NCBI GenBank assembly: GCA_017990795.1 | Contig: JAGNNG010000003.1 | Span: 1 to 19,887 of the forward strand | Reading direction: 5' to 3' | Origin: Deltaproteobacteria bacterium | Lineage (GTDB): Bacteria > Myxococcota_A > Polyangia > Palsa-1104 > JAEUJZ01 | DNA length: 19,887 nucleotides | In this document: positions 15,376-19,887 of the stretch, piece after piece | How positions within the stretch are numbered: the stretch's first letter is position 1 | Layout of the letters: every line of letters begins with the position of its first letter | The notes under the pieces: generated by a model | Databases searched by the model: none | What the model saw: only the letters and a program-made list of their open reading frames with translations | Told to the model about the DNA's origin: nothing | Program-made: the position numbers and the translations under genes

Positions 15376-15738
15376 ATGAACAAGAAAGTGATTGTTGCCC
15401 TGGTAAGTGCGCTCTCGTTTGGCGGTATGACTGTCGCTGCACACGCAGAAGAAGCAGCTGCCAAGCCCGCCAAGGCCCCCAAGAAGGCCAAGGGCAAGAA
15501 GGCCGAAGCTGCTCCTGCAGCCGATGCCAAGGCTGATGCCAAGGCCGATGCCAAGCCTGCCGACAAGAAGCCAGAAGCCAAGGCCGATGCCAAAGCCGAA
15601 GCCAAGCCTGCAGAGAAGAAAGCCGGCGAGAAGTCCTGCGGTGGCGACAAGAAAGCTGGCGAGAAGTCCTGCGGTGGCGACAAGAAGGGCGGCGAGAAGT
15701 CCTGCGGTGGCGACAAGAAGCCAGAAGCCAAGAAGTAA
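15376..15738 (+). CDS. BufA/HvfA-like secreted RiPP precursor 1 (three Cys cores)
   Basis: A 120-residue small protein: signal peptide of 24 residues (MNKK..., ending AAHA|EE), then an Ala/Lys/Pro/Asp linker with repeated KADAKAEAK-like blocks (25-80), then three back-to-back 11-residue units KKAGEKSCGGD (81-91, 92-102, third with KKGGEK, 103-113) and a short Lys tail. The only cysteines are C88, C99 and C110, each in E-K-S-C-G-G. This is the layout of MNIO-modified copper-binding peptides (bufferins, Haemophilus HvfA), where core cysteines of E-x-x-C-G motifs become oxazolone/thioamide or thiooxazole groups. The genes for the MNIO enzyme and its partner follow. GGAG lies eight bases before the ATG. 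The gene ends in its own terminator. Expected role: binding or sequestering copper in the periplasm or outside. The role is inferred; only gene context and motif are seen. Confidence 0.85.
   Translation: MNKKVIVALVSALSFGGMTVAAHAEEAAAKPAKAPKKAKGKKAEAAPAADAKADAKADAKPADKKPEAKADAKAEAKPAEKKAGEKSCGGDKKAGEKSCGGDKKGGEKSCGGDKKPEAKK
15616..15714 (+). repeat. Three 33-bp tandem repeats encoding the Cys cores
   Basis: The units at 15616-15648, 15649-15681 and 15682-15714 are nearly identical at DNA level and each encodes one K-K-x-G-E-K-S-C-G-G-D module. Near identity, including silent positions in GAGAAGTCCTGCGGTGGCGA, points to recent duplication. The same 20-base core occurs in the second precursor except for its final base. 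Confidence 0.9.
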
Positions 15739-15765
15739 GCTGACTGCTGCTTCGCTGTAACTGAC

Positions 15766-15801
15766 AAGCCGTGCTCCTACCTAGGGAGCGCGGCTTTTTT
15801 T
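15766..15801 (+). terminator. Intrinsic terminator after precursor 1
   Basis: A 12-base stem, AAGCCGTGCTCC (15766-15777) with GGAGCGCGGCTT (15785-15796), has one G-U pair and a 7-base loop, and runs into seven T residues (15795-15801). It is 27 bases after the stop codon. It separates precursor 1 from precursor 2. Confidence 0.9.
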
Positions 15802-15944
15802 ATGGGCGCACGATGGCCTTTCTAACCGCTGCAGGCCGCAGAGGGGCCAGATCGCGCGTCCTCGTTTATGACGCACATCGCCGGACTGCTCTCTGGTTTC
15901 GCCGCATTGTTCGGTTGACGCGCTGCGCCAGTGCAATCCCTGCT

Positions 15945-15972
15945 TTCGATTGTCAGAGGTGCTTCATATACT
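15945..15972 (+). promoter_or_regulatory. Weak promoter candidate for precursor 2
   Basis: TATACT (15967-15972) is a good -10 box; TTTCGA (15945-15950), 16 bases upstream, is a poor -35. A promoter is needed here because a terminator lies between the two precursor genes. The leader would be about 65 bases. The rest of the 15802-16043 gap shows no gene I would support. Confidence 0.3.
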
Positions 15973-16043
15973 GCGTGCGTTGTGGCACTCGCACCTGGGT
16001 GTCACGTTTGCAAAACCCCCCTGTTTGCTTGAGGAGAACGCAC

Positions 16044-16271
16044 ATGAACAAGAAGACGATTGCCGCTCTGGTCAGCACCCTCGCTTTCGGAACCGTTGCC
16101 GTTGCTCACGCTGAGGAGGCCGCCAAGGCCGAGAAGCCAGCCAAGGCCGAGAAAGCCAAGAAGGCCGACAAGGCCGACAAGAAAGCCGACGACAAGAAGG
16201 GCGGCGAGAAGTCCTGCGGTGGCGAGAAGAAGGGCGGCGAGAAGGCCTGCGGTGGCGAGCACAAGAAGTAG
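16044..16271 (+). CDS. BufA/HvfA-like secreted RiPP precursor 2 (two Cys cores)
   Basis: A 75-residue paralogue of the first precursor. The signal peptide is 23 residues (MNKKTIAALV..., ending VAHA|EE) and clearly shares ancestry with precursor 1. The linker (24-50) is short and made of Ala, Lys, Glu and Asp. Two 11-residue units follow, with C58 in GEKSCGGE and C69 in GEKACGGE; the tail is HKK. The 11-residue spacing of cysteines is the same as in precursor 1, but the acidic residue after CGG is Glu and not Asp, and the second core has Ala before Cys. The ATG at 16044 has a strong GAGGAG (16031-16036) seven bases upstream; an open frame continuing upstream has no other support. It ends in its own terminator before the maturase genes. 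Confidence 0.85.
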   Translation: MNKKTIAALVSTLAFGTVAVAHAEEAAKAEKPAKAEKAKKADKADKKADDKKGGEKSCGGEKKGGEKACGGEHKK

Positions 16272-16330
16272 TTTGAAGCGCACTGGCTCTGCCGGTGCTC
16301 TTTGAGGGTCTGTAGCAAGACCTAACAAGT

Positions 16331-16364
16331 GGCTGCAGCTGTCACCGGCTGCAGCCCTTTTTTT
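16331..16364 (+). terminator. Intrinsic terminator after precursor 2
   Basis: A perfect 9-base stem, GGCTGCAGC (16331-16339) with GCTGCAGCC (16348-16356), has an 8-base loop and runs into seven T residues (16358-16364). It lies 59 bases after the precursor stop and 74 bases before the MNIO gene. Readthrough could supply low maturase transcription; no clear separate promoter is seen in the gap. Confidence 0.88.
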
Positions 16365-16437
16365 GTCCACTGCAGTGCCAAGGTGCTAACCGCATGTGGG
16401 CTTTCAGCAGCGTCTCTAATCTCGACTCAGGAAAGAC

Positions 16438-17310
16438 ATGACTAGCTCTTTTAGCAGGGACATCAGCGGCATTGGTGTGGGACTGCGGCGACAGTTCGCA
16501 AAGGAGCTTGCGACCACCACCCGCCAGGTCGACTTCATCGAGATCGTGCCGGAAAACTGGGTCTGCTTTGGTGGCAAAAGCAGGCGGCTGCTAGATGCTT
16601 GTACCGAGCGCTTTGCGACCGTCTCGCACTCTGTCAGCTTAAATATCGGTGGCGAAGATGCGCTGGATGGCGAGCTATTAGAGAAGACCGCAGCCCTGTG
16701 CGAGCGACTGCAGGCCCCGTTTTTCTCGGATCATGTCTGCTACTCCAGCGTGCAAGGTCAGCCGGTTCACGATCTGCTGCCCCTGCCCTTTTCCCAGCAA
16801 GCGCTAGAGCACACAGCAGCCCGCATTCGCCAAGTGCAGCAGCAAGTCGGTCGCCCGCTGGTGCTTGAGAACGCGACGTTTTACGCCCACATGCCCGGCG
16901 CACAGATGGACGAAGCAACCTTCATTGGTCAGCTGCTAGAGGCCGGTGACTGCGGCCTGCTGCTGGATGTCAACAACGTCTACGTGAACAGCCAAAACCA
17001 CGGCTTTGATGCGCAGCAGTTTATCGATCGCATGCCGATGCATCGCGTACGTCAGCTGCACTTGGCCGGACACACGCTGCAGGGCGACACGATTATCGAT
17101 ACTCACATCGGGCCGATCATTGACCCGGTTTGGGAGCTGTATCGCTACACGCTCAAGCGGGCAGGCCGACTGATACCAACCTTGATCGAGTGGGACCAAG
17201 AGATTCCACCGCTAGCGGAAGTGCTGGATGAAGTGGATCGTGCACGCGCGATCGCACTGCAGGTATGCGGCCCACAAGTGCCACAACCACTAAGTGGAGG
17301 AGCCCGATGA
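16438..17310 (+). CDS. bufB: MNIO (DUF692) peptide maturase, BufB/HvfB-like
   Basis: A 290-residue TIM-barrel-type multinuclear non-heme iron enzyme. In characterised relatives (MbnB, HvfB, BufB) it uses two or three iron ions and O2 to oxidise cysteines of a precursor peptide to heterocycles. Conserved positions seen: H64 (HSVSLNIGG), D98-H99 (SDHVCYS), E144 (LENATFYA), D177 and N180 (LLDVNNVYVNS), H208 and H212 (HLAGHT), D221 and H223 (DTHIG), and E251/D253 (LIEWD). The set is complete, so an active enzyme is likely. Length is that of the family. AGGAAAG (16429-16435) precedes the ATG. The stop overlaps the next start in ATGA (17307-17310), the usual coupling of the maturase with its partner. 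Substrates are inferred to be the two precursors upstream. Confidence 0.93.
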   Translation: MTSSFSRDISGIGVGLRRQFAKELATTTRQVDFIEIVPENWVCFGGKSRRLLDACTERFATVSHSVSLNIGGEDALDGELLEKTAALCERLQAPFFSDHVCYSSVQGQPVHDLLPLPFSQQALEHTAARIRQVQQQVGRPLVLENATFYAHMPGAQMDEATFIGQLLEAGDCGLLLDVNNVYVNSQNHGFDAQQFIDRMPMHRVRQLHLAGHTLQGDTIIDTHIGPIIDPVWELYRYTLKRAGRLIPTLIEWDQEIPPLAEVLDEVDRARAIALQVCGPQVPQPLSGGAR

Positions 17311-18188
17311 CGCGCCAGCGCCAGCCGCAGCTTCAGACTTTCTTTGCGCAGATTGGACCCTTTCTGCTGGGGACGCAGGAACACGCGCAGACTGCGCAAG
17401 CGCTTTATGGCAGCAAGGGCAAGACCTGCATCGATGCACAGCGGCTGGAGATCTACGGTCGGTTCTGCCAGACCCATCGCTTTGAGGCGGTGGACTCGGT
17501 GTTCTCCGCCTGTCGCCAAGCGGTGCTGCAGCACCAAGGCGAAGCCGCTTGGGCCGCGCTGGTCCATCGCTACTTCCTGGCGCACCCGATGCATCACTTT
17601 GAGCTAAACCAAAACGGCGAGCACCTGCCAACCTTTCTGGCCGCCGAAGCAGAAGCTGGCCGCGTGCCCGCGTTCTTGCCCGCACTGGCAGACTTTGACT
17701 GGTGGGAGTGGCAGGTCCAGTCGGCTCCTGATGATCCAGCCGATGCGCAGCCTGATGAGGGTCCACTGCGCCTGGGAAGTACCGTTGATGTGCGCCCCTA
17801 TGCCTGGGACCTGCTTGGGTACGTAAAAGACCCTGGCGCAACCGCTGCACCTGCTGCCAAGACCGGTGAGCCGCAGCTCATTGTCTTCTGGCGCGACCGC
17901 AACCTAGATGGCCGCCGCGAAGCAGCCCACCCGCTAGAGCTGCTGGTGATAAAAGCCGTGATTGAGGGTGTTGCGCTCAATCAGGACTTGGCAAAGCGCA
18001 TCGGGGTCTCTACAAAGTTACTTAAGGAAACAGCGCAGGACTTACTTGCAGCTGGGATTTTGCTGGGCCAGCCTGCACACTTGGCCCCTAGCAAGCGCAA
18101 GACAACCTCAAAAACCAAATCAGAACCAAAGCGGGCGATTGCACCAGCAAACAGGAAGCGGTCTAGTTCAGGTCTTGTGTCGGACTAG
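17307..18188 (+). CDS. bufC: DUF2063 partner protein, BufC/HvfC-like
   Basis: A 293-residue protein. The start is the ATG of the ATGA overlap, with GGAGGAG (17295-17301) just upstream. Residues about 42-112 are a DUF2063 domain (RLEIYGRFCQTHRFEAVDSVF...ALVHRYFLAHP...NQNGEHLPTFLA). Residues about 212-254 (LLVIKAVIEGVALNQDLAKRIGVSTKLLKETAQDLLAAGIL) look like a winged-helix module, the fold used for leader or precursor recognition in many RiPP systems. The last 40 residues are Lys/Arg/Ser-rich and probably disordered. BufC/HvfC proteins form a complex with the MNIO enzyme and are needed for modification. No DoxX-like or other membrane protein (found in some buf/hvf operons) follows; the next gene is rpsO. 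Confidence 0.85.
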   Translation: MTRQRQPQLQTFFAQIGPFLLGTQEHAQTAQALYGSKGKTCIDAQRLEIYGRFCQTHRFEAVDSVFSACRQAVLQHQGEAAWAALVHRYFLAHPMHHFELNQNGEHLPTFLAAEAEAGRVPAFLPALADFDWWEWQVQSAPDDPADAQPDEGPLRLGSTVDVRPYAWDLLGYVKDPGATAAPAAKTGEPQLIVFWRDRNLDGRREAAHPLELLVIKAVIEGVALNQDLAKRIGVSTKLLKETAQDLLAAGILLGQPAHLAPSKRKTTSKTKSEPKRAIAPANRKRSSSGLVSD

Positions 18189-18210
18189 GTGAGATTTCCG
18201 AATTGATCTG

Positions 18211-18239
18211 TTGACACGCCCCCCGCTTCACGCAAAAAC
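18211..18239 (+). promoter_or_regulatory. Promoter candidate for rpsO
   Basis: A perfect -35 box TTGACA (18211-18216) is followed at 17 bases by AAAACT (18234-18239), a weak -10. It lies between the bufC stop and rpsO and would give a leader of about 25 bases. No terminator for bufC was seen before it. Confidence 0.4.
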
Positions 18240-18270
18240 TACCCAAAAAAGTCAAGGACTTGGAGTACTA

Positions 18271-18540
18271 ATGAGCCTCGCGACGCAGCGTAAAAGTGAC
18301 ATCGTTAGCAAGTTTGCCAAACACCCCACGGACACCGGTTCGTCCGAGGTCCAGATTGCTCTCCTCAGCGAGCGCATCACCTACCTCACCGAGCACTTCA
18401 AGAGCCACAGCAAGGATCACCACTCGCGTCGTGGTCTGCTGAAGCTCGTTGGTCAGCGCCGTCGTATGCTCGACTACCTGCGCAACCACAGCGAAGAGCG
18501 GTACCGCAAGGTGATCGAGATCCTGGGCATCCGCAAGTAA
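18271..18540 (+). CDS. rpsO: Ribosomal protein S15
   Basis: An 89-residue protein of exactly the family length. It binds 16S rRNA in the 30S platform and bridges to the 50S subunit. The family signature is complete: MSLATQRK, TGSSEVQIALLSERI, LTEHFKSHSKDHHSRRGLLKLVGQRRRMLDYL and the C-terminal ILGIRK. The open frame runs further up to 18211, but the start at 18271 gives the standard N-terminus with GGAG (18262-18265) upstream. It is followed by a terminator and pnp, the classic rpsO-pnp order. Confidence 0.98.
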   Translation: MSLATQRKSDIVSKFAKHPTDTGSSEVQIALLSERITYLTEHFKSHSKDHHSRRGLLKLVGQRRRMLDYLRNHSEERYRKVIEILGIRK

Positions 18541-18546
18541 CACCAC

Positions 18547-18587
18547 ACGGCCTCTCCCGGCACCCGGGTTGAGGCCGTTTCAGTTTT
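18547..18587 (+). terminator. Terminator between rpsO and pnp
   Basis: An outer stem ACGGCCTC (18547-18554) with GAGGCCGT (18571-18578) and an inner stem CCCGG with CCGGG (18556-18568) form one long hairpin, followed by TTTCAGTTTT. The T-run is interrupted, so termination may be partial. E. coli has a comparable attenuating terminator between these genes. Confidence 0.8.
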
Positions 18588-18937
18588 AGATGGCTGCGTG
18601 TGGTCGTAAGACTGCGCCCCCAGCGCTCACTGCAAGGTGTGGCGCTTGGGGCGACGCGCAGACATTTCCATATGCCGCCCGCGAGGCGCGCTTTGTTCCA
18701 TCTGTCGTATGGCGATGCCTCCCGCTTGCTAGCCCTTGCGGTGAGTCTCCCTCGTAAACTCCAGCAGAGCCACCCAGCACACTTGGGGTTTTCATGGACT
18801 GGCCAGTGGCTTTGGCCTGGTTTTACCGAGGCTGCCTAGCATCGCCCTAAGACTGAAGGACCAAGACGGCCCGCGGGACCCTAACCCGGCAAGAGCGCAA
18901 AAGCGACCTTGCCACACCCAGATTTGAAGGAGTCCCC
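18588..18937 (+). other. Structured leader region of pnp
   Basis: About 350 bases lie between the rpsO terminator and the pnp start, with no supported gene. Two hairpins are visible: a strong one at 18615-18653 and a smaller one, GGCCA (18801-18805) with TGGCC (18813-18817), followed by GGTTTT, which could be a weak terminator. No convincing sigma-70 promoter was found. The long leader suggests post-transcriptional control of pnp. Confidence 0.55.
18615..18653 (+). promoter_or_regulatory. Long hairpin in pnp leader, candidate RNase III/PNPase autoregulation site
   Basis: CGCCCCCAGCGC (18615-18626) pairs with GCGCTTGGGGCG (18642-18653) with one C-A mismatch, closed by a small CAC/GTG inner pairing. 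In E. coli, RNase III cuts a long stem in the pnp leader and PNPase then degrades the duplex to repress its own translation. The stem here could play that part; this is analogy only. Confidence 0.4.
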
Positions 18938-19887
18938 ATGTACATCAAAGAGTCCGTCATGATTGGCGGCAAAGAGCTGTCGATCGAAACCGGCAAGCTC
19001 GCCAAGCAGGCCGATGGCTCGGTCGTGGTTCGTTACGGCGACAGCATGGTGCTGGTCACTGCCGTCTCGGCCAAGACGCCCCGCGACGGCGTCGACTTCC
19101 TGCCGCTGACCTGTGAGTTTACCGAGAAGACCTACGGCGCAGGCAAGATCCCCGGCGGCTACTTCAAGCGCGAAGGCAAGCCCCCCGAGGCAGAGATCCT
19201 GGTCTCGCGCCTGATTGACCGTCCTTGCCGCCCGCTGTTTCCCAAGGGCTACCGCTTCGAGACGCAGGTCATTGCGATGTCGATCTCGTATGACCGCGAA
19301 AACCCGACTGACGTGCTGGCAATGACCGGCGCGGCTGCGGCGCTGCACATCTCGAACATTCCATGGGCAGGCCCGTTTGTCGGCGTGCGCGTGGGTCGCG
19401 TGGGTGGCCAGTTTGTCGCCAACCCAACTTTTCAGCAGCGTGACGAGTCTGACCTAGACTTCGTGGTCGCCTGTAGCCGCGACGCCATCGTCATGGTGGA
19501 AGGCGGCGCCGACCAGATCAGCGAAGAGACGACCGTGGATGCGCTGTTCTTTGCCCACCAAGCTGCGCAGCCGGTGCTCGACTTGATCGAGAAGCTGCGC
19601 GCCGCTGTCGGCAACCCGAAGCGCGAGTTTGTGCCCCCGCAGAAGGACGAGGCGCTGCACGCCAAAGTCATGGAGCTGGGCAAAACCAAGATGCGCGCCG
19701 CCGTGGTGGTACGCGAGAAGCACAAGCGCCACGACGAAGAGACCGCAGTCCAAAGCGAGATTATCGCCACCCTGTGTACCGCCGAGGGCGCGCCCTACGC
19801 TGGTCGCAACAAGGAAGTCGCGGAAGCCGTCGGCAGCATGCACAAGAAGATCGTGCGTGAGCTGATCCTGGGTGAGCACATCCGCAT
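18938..19887 (+). CDS. pnp: Polynucleotide phosphorylase, N-terminal part (3' end outside window)
   Basis: About 316 residues of PNPase, a phosphorolytic 3'-5' exoribonuclease and RNA degradosome component. The frame stays open to the window end. It begins MYIKESVMIGGKELSIETG, with GAAGGAG (18926-18932) upstream of the ATG. The first RNase PH domain shows ADGSVVVRYGDSMVLVTAVS, FLPLTCEFTEKTYGAGKIPGGYFKREGKPPEAEILVSRLIDRPCRPLFPKGY and AMTGAAAALHISNIPWAGPFVGVRVGRV, which carry the conserved FKREGRP-like loop. The alpha-helical domain begins about residue 245. The second RNase PH domain, KH and S1 domains would lie beyond the window. Confidence 0.98.
   Translation, partial: MYIKESVMIGGKELSIETGKLAKQADGSVVVRYGDSMVLVTAVSAKTPRDGVDFLPLTCEFTEKTYGAGKIPGGYFKREGKPPEAEILVSRLIDRPCRPLFPKGYRFETQVIAMSISYDRENPTDVLAMTGAAAALHISNIPWAGPFVGVRVGRVGGQFVANPTFQQRDESDLDFVVACSRDAIVMVEGGADQISEETTVDALFFAHQAAQPVLDLIEKLRAAVGNPKREFVPPQKDEALHAKVMELGKTKMRAAVVVREKHKRHDEETAVQSEIIATLCTAEGAPYAGRNKEVAEAVGSMHKKIVRELILGEHIR

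Noticed and set aside
15348..15767. Minus-strand ORF of 139 residues opposite precursor 1 (FLSPPQDFSP-type repeats)
   Set aside because: It is the antisense shadow of the 33-bp repeats and Ala/Lys codons; there is no ribosome binding site, and the plus strand has a signal peptide, core motif and terminator.
15771..16043. Longer start for precursor 2 (166 residues)
   Set aside because: It begins inside the terminator region and would bury the signal peptide; the ATG at 16044 has a strong GAGGAG and matches the N-terminus of precursor 1.
16106..16370. Minus-strand ORFs opposite precursor 2
   Set aside because: They are shadows of the Lys/Ala-rich coding frame and run through the terminator.
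18881..19348. Minus-strand ORF of 155 residues opposite pnp
   Set aside because: It is a high-GC shadow of the conserved PNPase sequence, which is unambiguous on the plus strand.
19432..19879. Minus-strand ORFs of 112 and 141 residues opposite pnp
   Set aside because: They are shadows of the PNPase coding frame, with no ribosome binding sites and no domain character.
1..19887. Mobile element or genomic island
   Set aside because: No transposase, integrase, tRNA-adjacent attachment site or terminal repeats were found, and base composition looks uniform apart from short intergenic AT tracts.

Overview
The window looks like chromosomal DNA of a high-GC Gram-negative bacterium, most likely a member of the Myxococcota or a related former deltaproteobacterial group. 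The basis is the GldA/GldF/GldG/DUF4340-type ABC operon, the transglutaminase-like secreted protein with a Ser/Gly-rich linker, the long Ala/Pro-rich inserts and the style of the PNPase sequence. This placement is inferred from protein character, not from a marker search. No tRNA, rRNA, insertion sequence or CRISPR array was seen.

Layout. (1) 1-913: the 3' end of a gene resembling the C-terminal part of M14 zinc carboxypeptidase-like proteins. It converges, with a 4-base overlap, on a threonine dehydratase/serine racemase-like PLP enzyme (910-1860, minus). (2) 1951-5027, plus: a secreted transglutaminase-like protein, then a TlyA-type rRNA 2'-O-methyltransferase. (3) 5065-12021, minus: a tight five-gene operon, read from high to low coordinates: ABC ATPase, ABC-2 permease, GldG-like subunit, DUF4340 protein, RNase II-family exoribonuclease. 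(4) 12022-12368: a divergent control region with a 16-bp palindrome, then an unrecognised 318-residue protein. (5) 13375-13668: a strictly 42-bp-periodic tandem repeat array just downstream of queG (epoxyqueuosine reductase, minus). (6) 15376-18188: a peptide-modification locus. (7) 18271-19887: rpsO, a terminator, a structured leader and the 5' part of pnp.

The most interesting element is region 6. It holds two paralogous, secreted, Lys/Ala-rich small proteins (120 and 75 residues) ending in three and two copies of an 11-residue module with the core GEKSCGG or GEKACGG. They are followed by an MNIO/DUF692 enzyme (BufB/HvfB-like) that overlaps by ATGA a DUF2063 partner (BufC/HvfC-like). This is the layout of the bufferin/oxazolin class of ribosomally made, post-translationally modified copper-binding peptides, in which an MNIO enzyme and its partner convert core cysteines to heterocycles. 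The core here (E-K-S-C-G) differs from the EGKCG core known from Haemophilus. There are two precursors with different core numbers, each closed by its own intrinsic terminator ahead of the maturase genes. That suggests excess precursor over enzyme and possibly separate regulation.

The rest is mainly housekeeping: rRNA and tRNA modification (tlyA, queG), RNA decay (RNase II-like, pnp) and translation (rpsO). The ABC/GldG operon, the 318-residue protein and the 42-bp repeat array have no function that can be assigned from sequence alone.
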